DNA of 64,000 bases from Lindgomyces ingoldianus (Eukaryota; Ascomycota; Dothideomycetes; Pleosporales; Lindgomycetaceae): the NCBI RefSeq assembly GCF_010093535.1, contig NW_022985210.1, positions 303,509-367,508 on the forward strand, written 5' to 3'. Positions within the stretch are counted from its first letter, which is position 1. Every line of letters starts with the position of its first letter. Under the pieces are notes generated by a model. The model saw nothing but the letters and a program-made list of their open reading frames with translations, had not been told where the DNA came from and did not search any database. This document shows positions 11,550 through 21,910 of this stretch, one piece after another. A program made the position numbers and the translations under genes.

Positions 11550-11800
11550 TACAGCGTACTCAAAGTGGCCAATCGCCACAAAGTAACGGACGTAGGACCT
11601 GTGTATTCAAAGTACCCAATTAACGGCCAGCAATGGAAGTGTAAACTCATAGTGATCAACGAACGACAAGCATTCCGCTCCGCTGTTCACGAATCGTCTT
11701 TGCTCGGGGCTTGCGCGGCTCGGGGCACCTTCAGTAAGCGTTGAACAGACATGCATGAGTGAGACGACACGAGATTGGTCAATATGAAGGTACTGGGGGC
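11550..11800 (+). repeat. Second, diverged copy of the CCAAT repeat block
   Basis: This copy again starts with TCAAAGTGGCCAATC (CCAAT at 11569), then TTCAAAGTACCCAATTAACGG (CCAAT at 11616), a decayed unit near 11650, and the shared right part ending with GAGATTGGTCAATATGAAGG (reverse CCAAT at 11774). It has fewer 40-base units than copy 1. Confidence 0.7.
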
Positions 11801-12432
11801 GGGCTGCATTTGCCCGCACTCAACACCGCCACGGTCCCATCGTCTTTACTCCCGATATAGAAAGAGTTCTAGTACGAGATCTGCAAACGGCATCCGGATC
11901 TGGTGCTAACCAAACGCGGAAGTCCTTGAGGTGAGTTTCGTATTTGCCATTTTGTGGTTATCGAATTCTCTTAATGCTGGCTTGAATGTTGTGCTCGGTA
12001 CCTTGACCTTAGCAAAGGTCACCTGCAAGACGCGACGTAATTTACGGCGAGCTGACTTTCCTCCTTTGGAGCAACAGATGGATGATCACTCTCCATTCCT
12101 TACCATCCTCCTTCTATGCGAACACCATCTCTGACGCCGTTGACGTCGAGCGGAACCACTCCATCGTCGATTCATCGTTGTGATCTCAGATTTCTGTTAT
12201 GGAACAACTTCCTCACTGCGTGATGAGGTTTATGGCCCACATCAACGACGCAATCAGCATGCATCTTAGCTGGCAGAGAACCACTATAAAGTCTGCAAGA
12301 ATGCTCGGATTTGCAAGAACATCACCACTACTCTAGACACATCAATTATCGACAACTCCAAAGAACAGCGAGTGCACGCTCTGTTTTCTACATTCGAATT
12401 CAAAGCTTATCATCTCTTCCCAACACTTCAAC
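11801..12432. other. Promoter and leader region of the 2OG oxygenase
   Basis: No gene motif is visible in the short frames. A TATA-like CTATAAAG lies at about 12284, some 150 bases before the oxygenase ATG, and the sequence after it is a CA-rich leader (CATCACCACTACTC) typical of fungal 5' untranslated regions. Confidence 0.5.
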
Positions 12433-13688
12433 ATGGCCGCGCCAGCCTTATTAGACTACAGTCATTTCACCTCTGGTACTAAAGAACAGCGCGAGAAGTT
12501 CGCCCACGCGCTCTTGGACAGCTTCGAGAAGACCGGATTTGCGAAGCTTAAGGGCCATGCTTTCAGTGCCCAGGATCTGAAAGAATTATTCGCCTGGGTA
12601 GGACCCTACCTTGATATATCTGGCAGTTGCCGCGACCCTAACTTTATCTGCTAGGGCAAGAAGTTCTTTGACCAGCCATTGGAGGTGAAGAATGAGATTC
12701 CGAATGAAACAGGGCCTAGGCCTATGCGTGGTTACACGCCATGGAGAGTTGAGGAAGTCGGAAAGCTTCACCACGATGAACAGGTCAGGACCATGAAGGA
12801 CTCAAAGGTTCGTACAGATAAATCCTCTTGAAAGTGCTCGACATCCTGACTGATCATGATACTCAGGAGCATTTTGATCAAGGCCCCGAACACGACACAG
12901 AATTCCCGAACAAATGGCCCAATGCCCCGGAATTATCGGGCTTCCAACCATTTATGAAGGCCTTCTACCGTCGATGCGATGATGTTTGTCTAACGCTAAT
13001 GAAGGCCCTGGAAGGCGCCTGGGGCATCGAGGATGGATCATTGGTGGCACGCTGCGTTCCTAGTGCAACAGATCTCCGACTAACCCATTATCCTGCAATT
13101 CCCGTGGAAGAGATGCAGTCGGGCTCTACAAGCCGTATTGCGCCACATACTGATTTTGGACCCATCACGTTGCTGTTCCAAGACAGCACTGGCGGCCTAG
13201 AAATCGAAGACCGGTCCAATCCCATCCCTAATTCTTTCGTTCCCCTGCCACCGACTGATACGACGGAAATGATTGTCAATGTTGGTGATACACTGACGCG
13301 CTGGACGAACGGAAATATTACCGGCGGTACCCATCAAGTCATGTGTCCAGCGGCAATGAAGGGGGAAAGTGGCTTGATCCTGCCACCCAGAATGTCTATG
13401 GCCTATCTCTTCAAGGCGGAGCGCAATGTCTCAGTTGGTCCGTTGCCCAAATTTGTCTCGTCCACGGAGCCAGCGAAGTATCCTGACATCACGGCTCTGG
13501 AATTCCAGAGATGGAAGAACAGTATTGTGTACAATCTTACCAAGAAGGTATACCCGAACGGTACCGATGGCTTCAATAGACGCGATTCTGTTCAAGATGT
13601 GATGGAAACTGAATTGGCCATGACGCTCGGTGGCGTTAACGACTTCGTCGATGCTGGCAAAGCAATTCAACCAGTTCAGCCAGTTTAA
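12433..13688 (+). CDS. 2-oxoglutarate-Fe(II) dioxygenase (isopenicillin N synthase-like)
   Basis: Predicted 379 residues in three exons; introns at 12598-12654 (branch CTAAC) and 12808-12866 (branch CTGAC). Residues 1-110 are a DIOX_N domain (DSFEKTGFAKLKGHAF, then KKFFDQPLEVKNEIP and RGYTPW). The C-terminal double-stranded beta-helix has the complete iron triad: HTDFGPITLLFQD (His200, Asp202) and GGTHQV (His262). The 2OG-anchoring RMSM (Arg281, Ser283) follows. All catalytic residues are present, so the enzyme should be active, oxidising a small molecule with 2OG and O2. Members of this family act in secondary metabolism, flavonoid-like and gibberellin-type reactions, but the substrate is not readable here. 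The CCAAT repeat array lies upstream. Two ruined homologues sit near 44-45.5 kb. Confidence 0.92.
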
Positions 13689-14019
13689 AAATGAGCGCAA
13701 GTCGGCTACCTACCCGCGGTTAACAACGATTACTCCAAACGAGAAATTTAGGGTGGCATAGCTGCCTACGTAGAGGTACATTCTGAAATGGAGGCGCTAG
13801 CTGGGTTACGACCTTCCTTTGTATCTAAGTCCATCTGGCTTTAACTTTATAACTAGGCATCTTTTTTTTTTTAATCTACGCCGGATTTCGGCACATAGTG
13901 CCTGGCGGTTACTGAAAATTAAAATTTCCTAATACTCTCATGACTTCGCGAGAATGTAACCAGTTGAGGCCGCTTTAGCTTCTTTGATATAGCTGAAAGT
14001 AGTCAACTTTCTCAATTAT
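13689..14019. other. Intergenic, 3' of the oxygenase
   Basis: No gene is seen. It contains a T-run at 13863-13872 and a probable untranslated tail of the oxygenase. Confidence 0.4.
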
Positions 14020-14642
14020 AGTGCGACAGCTAAATTATGGCTATCATCGATCTACCCTCTTCAAGGATGTCGTGGTGTGCAGAGCTCAAGAAACGAATAT
14101 GACTGCCCAAGAGGCTCTGCATCAATACAACACCCTTCCACTCCATAAACACCAGCTTTACAGCCTTATACTTGAGAACCTAAGGGTTGGGGTGATGGAG
14201 CACTCTTTTATAGTCCGAACAAGGCGCAGCAAACACGTAATCGCCAAGCTCAGAAGGATGCAGACGCAGACGCCGTACGACTTTCAAAAGAAAAGGAGAG
14301 GTTATGTAAGTAGGAAGAGAAGGACAAGAAGCCTCAAAGTTTAGAACAAAGAAGGTGTATGAGGCCTACAGCAATCGAAATACGACTTCAAGATTTGACT
14401 AAGAAGTGACGTGGGAGAGATGAGGCTAGATAAGCGAAATAGCAGCTTCAAAATAGCTCCAAATTGCACTAGGAGGCAAACACGAGGTTATGGAGCTTAT
14501 CTTTGTTGATAAGGAGGATAAGGGGAATCAAGATGAGGAGATTGTTGATGCACTTGAAGAAGTAGAAGTTGCTTATCCAGCAGTCGATCGACAAGGGAAG
14601 AAGGTCAACCTCCCAGAGCAATATCGCACGCCGATTTTGTAG
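14020..14642 (+). pseudogene. Probable DNA-transposon transposase C-terminal remnant
   Basis: Read in the frame through 14219-14640, the translation gives a Lys/Arg/Gln-rich coiled-coil-like stretch (NKAQQTRNRQAQKDADA, RLSKEKERL), then acidic residues, and ends EVEVAYPAVDRQGR(K) and VNLPEQYRTPIL before TAG. This resembles the charged tail and basic terminal motif common in fungal Tc1/mariner-pogo type transposases. The frame is broken by several TAG and TGA codons, so it is dead. A separate 107-codon frame at 14021-14344 overlaps it and is probably a by-product. I saw no DDE core or terminal inverted repeats, so family assignment is tentative. Confidence 0.4.
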
Positions 14643-15084
14643 CTGACCTGAATCTCCGTAGTCGGTAGTCTGCGCCTGAATTTCATCTGCGTAGAGCTCT
14701 TGTGTAGCGTTGTCGAGCCTCATGTTTTTATGGCTCAAATCGGGATAACTGTCTGCTAGGCTAGCCGTGTGTCAGGCAGCCAAAACTAGTAGCCTTAGTG
14801 TCATTGATTTTGCCGCTAGGTGAGTTCAAGATACCATCGGCGTTGAGATATCGAGCTAAAAGTTTATATAGAAAAATATCGGGCTTTGTTTAAAAGGTTA
14901 GTTGCATGGTGTTTTGAAGTTGTGCGCCAAGGTGCGCGGCGAGCCACGGCATAAACTCGCACGGCTCAAAGTGGTCGCACAGTGCTGAGGGCGCTGACGT
15001 CACTGTGCTTCCTTCCATCTACCAAATTATTACTTTGTACACAGTTATATGTCTTCCAGTTAAACCACCTAAGCTCATCTCAAA
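14643..15084. other. Intergenic, upstream of the Ada-like gene
   Basis: No gene is seen. It is the likely promoter and leader of the gene starting at 15085. Confidence 0.4.
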
Positions 15085-15771
15085 ATGCAATCACAAACTC
15101 CGACGTTCTCGATTCGTCCTTACCCGTTTCAAAGCTCCCACTCCCGTTGGCTCGCCGTCACGCACCGTGACCCCTCTTCCCATTCCTCTTTTTTCTACGG
15201 CGTCAAATCCACCAAGATCTACTGCCGCCCGACCTGCTCTGCACGCCTTGCGCGAAGAGCCAATGTCGTGTTTTACGACTCAGAAGACCAAGCGCGACGC
15301 GACGGCTTCCGGCCGTGTAAGAGGTGCAAGCCGGATGATACAACCTTCGTTGGAGAGGGGGAAGAGGTTGTTTCAAGGGTGATAGGGCTTTTGCGGGTTA
15401 GGAAGGATGGTTTACCGCTGAAGGGGGGCTTGAGCCACCTAGCAAAAGAGGCGGGAATTACGCGGAGTTATCTTTGCCGCGTGTTTAAAAAGAAAATGGG
15501 GATGACGATAGGGGCGTACATGAAGGAGTTTGAAATGGAGGCAAGCGAGGGAGAGACAGAGAGCTCGATCCAGTCTCCATGTACAGATGGATCGGGTGTG
15601 GTGGGCGTGGAGACGGGACTCCTGACGCCAGCGACAACGGCAAGGAGCCCTTCAACGTCGGTGGAAGGTCGGGAGGATAGGCCGGTGGAGAAGGATGCGG
15701 GGGATATCGGAGAGGCTCTGGACTTGGACTTCGATTTCGATGAATGGCTATGGACTGATCTGCTTGAATGA
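15085..15771 (+). CDS. Ada-type DNA-alkylation sensor and transcription regulator
   Basis: Single exon, 228 residues. Residues 20-85 are an Ada zinc-binding domain with the four conserved cysteines: Cys47 and Cys51 in YCRPTC, Cys78 and Cys81 in PCKRC. Flanking words FFYGVKSTKIY and DGFRPCKRC match bacterial Ada closely. In the family the first cysteine takes a methyl group from DNA methylphosphotriesters and the protein then activates repair genes. Residues 95-150 form an AraC-type helix-turn-helix (LSHLAKEAGITRSYLCRVFKKKMG). There is no O6-methylguanine methyltransferase domain. The C-terminal 80 residues are Ser/Thr-rich and end in an acidic, aromatic tail (LDLDFDFDEWLWTDLLE) that looks like a eukaryotic activation domain; this last point is my inference. 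It is presumably nuclear. Origin by old bacterial transfer is likely, since the domain order is bacterial. Confidence 0.92.
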   Translation: MQSQTPTFSIRPYPFQSSHSRWLAVTHRDPSSHSSFFYGVKSTKIYCRPTCSARLARRANVVFYDSEDQARRDGFRPCKRCKPDDTTFVGEGEEVVSRVIGLLRVRKDGLPLKGGLSHLAKEAGITRSYLCRVFKKKMGMTIGAYMKEFEMEASEGETESSIQSPCTDGSGVVGVETGLLTPATTARSPSTSVEGREDRPVEKDAGDIGEALDLDFDFDEWLWTDLLE

Positions 15772-17255
15772 TAGCATCTGCGAATGAACCATCTAGGGCT
15801 GTTTGATCTTGCCAATGACAGCTTCAAAAAGCCGAGCGAAGTCATTCCGGCGCAGTCGATCACGGACCCGCAGCGTTCGCTGCCTTACTTTGAGTCTGGG
15901 AGTCAAGTATATGGACATCAAACGGCTTCGTTAGCCAGATTTCAGCTCGTCGTAACCTAATTACTCAGCTTATGTAGTATTCCTCTTCCCTCGACTTTAG
16001 CAATGTCCATATTGCGCAAAAACGCACAGCAAGTATAAGAACGGGTCTAGGATATCGAAGTGTGGGTAGACGAGAAATTAGGGTATAAGTAGGAGACTCA
16101 GGGGCTTTATATTACTCCTTTCCGGCGGACACGACAGTTATATGCGTTGTTGGTGGCTTATGGATAAGTGTATATGGAGCGGTTAGGTATCTCCCTAAGC
16201 TCGAAACACATCGAAGTTCCCATAAAGCTGAAAGCGTGAAGACTAAGAATGGCGTGTAGGTCCACTTTCCTTCGTACTGACGCTGAAGGATGTGTGCGGA
16301 GAGTGACAGGCATAGTGTGCGGTGCAAGGACAAGAGGAAGGAAAATAAAGGGACACGGAGACCTTTTGCGGTTCATGTTCGGCACGCTACTTACTTAAAG
16401 ATTGAGTAAGAGGCATGGGCTAAGTCGGGAATAAATAGATCCCAGGCCCCCAGATCTGTTGGCTAACAGGCCTCCATTTTCAGACGCAGGAGTTGCAACA
16501 TAAGGGCCCCTTCAAGCCAACACAATACTGCCATGGAGAAAAGGAAGTCAAGAAATATTGGAGGGTTTTCGAGCCCATTCATGGGTGCGGAATATCCCTC
16601 CACGTCCTGAGGTCGTTTCTTTAAGAGGCGGGCCATTTCAAAGTTCCAATGACAGTATGCAGAACGTGTTGGTCATCTCCTCTAGTCTCTCGCCCTATCT
16701 GTGAAGATTGGACGCGTTCGAAACGACGGAATGAATTCGTCGAGCCAAATGCTAGATTTGGAGGACTTCCGGTATTCACCGGTATTTCTTGGCAAAATGA
16801 TCTGGTCGCAATGCTACACAGATGGTCCTGCGCCGAAATTCAGGTATACTGTAACCTGCACACTCCCTGGGTCTTTAAATGTGACCACTTTGCAAGAGTA
16901 TCAAAGTTCAATCCTGCAGCATACGCAGCCTAACACTACGATCTTCCGCTTCATCCAAATCTAGGAACACTATAGTTGAAAGCAGTACAGGGTCTAAAGA
17001 CTAAACCATTGTTAAATACAAAATGCAACTGTTGCAAAGCTTTCTATTGGGATATTAGACTTCCAAACCCCGCAGCGCTACGCCTCTGGAGGAATAGTGC
17101 CATCAATCGCCGAGGCTAAACTCCGCTCGTAGGAGCTTACTCGAAAAACACTCTTCTACAATTTCATCTTCACATCTTCAACATGCGGAAGAATCCATAT
17201 CGAAATCGGGCATTCCAATACCCAAAGTATAGGCAAAAGGATAAACGAAAAGAAG
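15772..17255. other. Intergenic region
   Basis: About 1.5 kb without a supported gene. Short frames on both strands (for example 16649-16964) have no motif and overlap each other. It holds the 3' end of the Ada-like gene and the promoter of the phosphotransferase. Confidence 0.4.
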
Positions 17256-18573
17256 ATGTCTGGTATTACGAAAGCGAAAACAAGGCACGATCTAGATGAT
17301 ACTGTGCTAGGGAAGTATCTGGTCTACTATCTGCCTAATCTGAAGCTTCCAATATTGTCGACGAAAATAGGATATGGCCAGAGTAATCCGACTTACTTTG
17401 TTGATGATGCGGACAACACGAGATATATACTTAGGAAGAAACCAACGGGGTCCATTATCTCGCCGGTGGCTCACCAGGTTGATCGTGAGTATAGGGTTAT
17501 TAGGGCTTTGGGATCCGTGGAAGGATTTCCTGTACCGAAGGTGTATTGTCTGTGTATGGATGACTCTGTTATTGGAACTCCCTTTTATGTAAGCTGATTC
17601 CATCATTCCATCAGTCACGTGATCACGACTCGTACACTAACCCTTAAGCTCCAAACCACTCTCCATTATAAACCCTTACTAACCGAGAATGAGGTCATGG
17701 AATTCGTAAAAGGCCGCATAATAACCGATCCGGACCTAAAGGACCTATCTCCTTCTGACCGCCGCTCCGCGTGGTTCTCCCTCGTCTCTACTCTCGCCTG
17801 GCTCCACTCCATCGACCCTGATTCCATCGGACTCCAAGGTTTTGGCAAGAAAACCGGCTTTTACACCCGCCACTGCAACACCTTCTCCCGCATTGAAACC
17901 CAACAATCCCAAGTGAAAGACATCTCAACCGGGAAACCTCTCGGTCGCGCCCACCCAGACTTCGACGAAATCGTCAACTTCATTAGACGTAATGTTCCGG
18001 GTGATAGAGCGAGTATCATACACGGCGACTACAAGTTCGATAATATAATTCTGCATCCCACGGAACCACGAGTTATCGCACTGTTGGATTGGGAGCTTTC
18101 GACGATCGGACACCCGCTTATGGATGTCGTGTATGTCGTTGGTCCATACTGGAATCGCGCGTCAAAGGCTGGGATTTCCGGGGGCCCAGCAAGAGATGAT
18201 ATGGGTGGGGAAGTATATGATACGCAGAATTTGGTGGCGAGTGGGATGCCGACCATGGATGAGTTGTTGGATCGGTATACCGAGATTGCGGGATGGGATC
18301 CGAGACATGATCGCTGGGAGATCGCAAAGATTTTTCATTTGATGAGGGTATGTGTATGATTTTTACAAGGGAGGATTGTCGGTGGGGAGTGGATTGCTGA
18401 CATATTGAAAGGGTGGCACGATTAGCCATGGCATCCAAGCGAGGACGATAAGTGGACAGGCGAGTAGCGAGTTCTCGCATGTCTATTTTGAGAATACAAA
18501 GAGGAGCCTTGGAGCCGCGCTCAACATGGTGAGGGAGTTGAAGGAGAAAGAACCGAGGAAGAGTAGCTTGTGA
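17256..18573 (+). CDS. APH-family phosphotransferase (ACAD10/11 N-domain-like)
   Basis: Predicted 382 residues in three exons; introns at 17589-17693 (branch CTAAC) and 18348-18411 (branch CTGAC). The N-lobe has GYGQSNPTYFVDD (nucleotide loop) and YILRKKP (catalytic lysine region). The C-lobe has the Brenner motif IIHGDYKFDN (His221, Asp223, Asn228) and the metal-binding LLDWE (Asp243). The spacing and words GFPVPKVY and STIGHPLMD match the kinase-like domain found at the N-terminus of acyl-CoA dehydrogenases 10 and 11, here as a free-standing protein as is common in fungi. In that family the related human domain phosphorylates 4-hydroxy fatty acyl-CoA; whether this one does is inference. All catalytic residues are intact. 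The last exon (GGTISHGIQAR) closes the family's C-terminus. Confidence 0.9.
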
Positions 18574-20034
18574 ACAGGGGTAGGCAGTGAAAGGAGCCAG
18601 CGCTTGCGGGTTTGGTCACAAGGATGGTAGATGGCCTTCTAGTGAGATACTGCTGCTCGAAGTATCACGAATCCATTATGCAGCGCCAAGGATCCACTGA
18701 CCATCCCCAAACCGCATTATGCTGGAAATTGGATGTTACTTCAGGCTGGTCTTGGTCAGGCTGGGTTTAGGCCTTGACTCATCTTCTTCTACACATCAGC
18801 ACCAAGGTATATCCTATTATGATGTAAGCAAAAACGGGAGCATTTGGAGATATTTGTTTCGATTAATAGATCTGCATTACTCCAACCGCCCGCATTGTGT
18901 TACTGTCGAGTCTCAAGCTCTTCCATTCTTAATCCCCTATCCCTAGAACACTAGCCACAAACACTTAATTGACTTATGAATATAATCTCTTATTCTAACC
19001 TATATCGCACACCTATGGTCTCTCCCACCCGCTATATCAACTTCCAAGGAAAAGGGCTAGAATTGCCCAGCAAGAACCACTAAATGTAAGTCACTAGGGT
19101 GGGAATTCGAGACATTGGATAGCTGAAGGGGTAGTATTGCGATGGCTCTTATTACGGAAGAGAACATTGACCTAGACGGCTTGTTATTGTAGGTAATAGC
19201 CCGATTGTTTTTGACAGGGGATTATTACGATGGAATATAGATAGAGTGATTAGGTAGTTTGGGTTTGGGTTTGGGGTTTGCTGTTGTTTCTGCTGTTGGC
19301 TGGCGTGGGGATGACGGGCAGGAAGGTCCTGAGCTGCTTTGCGGTTTTACCGAGATAGGCTCTATATGATAGAGGCTTAATTAGATACAAGAAATATGAC
19401 CATATTTGCGTAATTAGAGGTTCTAGAATGTGAGGTATGAAGGTGAGGCTAAGCAAGACCTCTAATTCCCCGCTTCCGATGCCTAAACAATACCAACGGG
19501 GCCTCTAGGATAGCTTGGCAGACGATCTACTGCAATATCAGCCTTTATAAACGATGTTTCCAAATAGTGTGGACTCTAATTAATTGTTCCCAACACTTCC
19601 TTAGGGAAACTCTCGATCCAGTAAAGCTGCATCTGAAACCGATATCGTTTGCCTTCCGTGAAACTCAAAGATCGCGTGTTCCTTAACCCTATTCCCCCGA
19701 GGTGCTATCTAATGTGAGCGTAGTACTCGTGCGTCGACGCCGGTGGCAAGCTCTAACCTAGAGAATGGGCCACGATTCACAGCCAAAACAAGGGGTTTCA
19801 GTTGCGAAAGTATGGAGAAGGCTGTGCCATTTGATATCGCGAACACAGCCCGAGATAATTCAGCGAGAGTAGGAGTGGCGTAGAAATTAGGGCGTTGTCT
19901 TCAGTTATCGCCACAATCGTCTCTCCGCGTCCTTCGTATATCTAATAGAGTTTAGAAGTGGATTTTGAGGGATAGATATGAACAGACTCACCTATAGAAA
20001 CTCGCCATGTGCTTATTATGGAATATAAATCAGA
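18574..20034. other. Intergenic region
   Basis: About 1.5 kb with no supported gene. Frames are short and AT-rich on both strands. I see no repeats or RNA genes in it. Confidence 0.4.
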
Positions 20035-20978
20035 TATGGATACTCGGAGGTTGTTGGCAGAGCGCTAATCGTCACTGGAGGTACGGTGATGCGACGACGC
20101 GTCATATGGTATGCCTATCGTAATGCTAATAACTAAAATAGAAAGTGCTGGTCTGGGGAAGAAACCGATCTTCTTACTGGTTGCACACCACTCTTCCGCC
20201 ATTTATTTCACCGGCCACAACTCCAAGAACGTAGCCACCAAGACCATCACCCATCCACTAATATCTCATTTCTCCAATGTGATCTCTCGTCCCTCGAACC
20301 CATCCAAACGACAAATCAAGCCGCTCTCTCTTCCAACCCACCACGTCTAGGTGTCCTGATCAACAACGCTGGCATCATGAGCGATCCACTATATCACAGA
20401 AAGACAGCTATCAGGTCTAATTTGTAATGAAATACCTCACGTACACTTCTAAGCCGATCTCTTCCTTTATCTCTTACTGAGACCGCGCCTCGAATCCCGA
20501 TCCTGGCATCCGAAGCGATGACATAAGGTCAGCCCTGTAACGTCAACATCGCACCTCTGTGCACCACGCAATAAAACCTAGGTTATTCGTTCCAAGCGAA
20601 ATGGAAGCGCTACGGACAGTGCAAACCTGCTCTCAGCTTTGATGATTCTCGGCTTCTTATTTAATATTCTAGTATCATTACCAGACCCGTCAACCCTAGA
20701 ATCATATTAGGGGATTATTTGAGGAACTGCCGATGCCGAACCATTGGCTCATCAAGTTTGCAAAGATGGAGAAGAGGACTGAAGAACATCAAGGGGGCGT
20801 GAAATACGTGTTTGTCGGTGACTGTGATGGTGAAGGAGGATGAATTAGTGTCTGGGGAGGCCGATAGTCCGGAGGGGTGGCGTTGACGCTGGCTTCGCAT
20901 TCGGAGGGTCGGGGGCTGGTGGAGGCCTTGTGGGAGTGAGTAGAGGAGGTGCTGAAGTGGTTTGATAAGGGTGGCTAA
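20035..20978 (+). pseudogene. Dead short-chain dehydrogenase/reductase (SDR)
   Basis: A full-length SDR can be followed across frames: ALIVTGG at 20064-20079; a former intron at about 20081-20141 with a CTAAT branch point; GLGKK and IYFTGHNSKN (20150-20230); QCDLSSLE then LGVLINNAGIM (20279-20380); DSYQV; LASEA; RYGQCK at 20608-20625, which keeps the catalytic Tyr and Lys; and GLVEALWE before a stop at 20937-20939, followed by VEEVLKWF. It resembles the retinol-dehydrogenase/WWOX-like SDRs. The gene is broken by at least three frameshifts and by stops. One stop stands where the family has a tryptophan (TGG to TGA) and one where it has a glutamine (CAG/CAA to TAA), both G:C to A:T changes. No active product is possible. 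Confidence 0.85.
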
Positions 20979-21910
20979 TAGTATCGATCGGCATGCGTAG
21001 GGGACAGCTGATGAATCTTGCAGACGTTCGTGAGGTTCCTCCCTTAGAACAATCTCAGCTTGCCTAAGGCCTTTATGTTACCGCACCAGGTACGCCAATC
21101 ACAATTCAACACGGCTTAAACATCGATACATGTACATCATTGAGACTGCCTGTGAACGCCAAGATGGGCGGATAATGTGGATTGAAATCGACCATAAACA
21201 ATAGCGGATCGTCCCTTGTCTTGGGGTAGATGTTTTGGAGTCGTTCTGGGTGCTTCTAGTTTCTTCAGATACCACATTCTCATCACTGAGGGCATGTGAG
21301 AATACCTTGAGATAGTGGCTTGTGTAATGATGCGGTTTTTTTTTTTTTTTTTCATCCGACACGAACTTCCTAGAGGCGAGAGCGCCTCTTCCGGAACCGA
21401 ACTTCTCGAAGCAAGTATGCAACACGGCAAGCTAAAGTCTCTGAAAGACATGGGTGGATGGCATAAGAACTTCGGGTTAGGGCAAGAGCTGGTGGTTGAA
21501 GACCGAACGATTCGACTTCGTTGACGAAAGCCCTCGACTCCACCAATGGTAAACTACCTTACCGACGCACATCAAGCCGGGTTTGTTGGCTGGGCTTCTT
21601 TGCGATGATAAAGGCGTGATTGAAGGTCGGCCAACATTGGCGAAATCAGGTTGGACTGCGGAATTCTTATTTTGATGCACTGGACACAGTTTTCTAGCGG
21701 TTCTCGCGGACGTTGGCCAATTGACGTAGTTATGATTACTACGATCAATAGGGGTGATTGTGGATATTTTCTATTGCCCAAGGGATCGGTGGCAAGCGTT
21801 CAGGGCAGATATAAGGATGATATAGGCGTAGTAGACTTAATAACATCAAGAAACTCTTAACTTTCTTAAGCAGCATTGGAGAATCATTCACATCAGTCAA
21901 CTTCCTTGAA
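20979..21910. other. Intergenic, promoter of the alcohol dehydrogenase
   Basis: No gene is supported. A run of 17 T lies at 21336-21352. The short frames around it on both strands have no motif. Confidence 0.4.
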
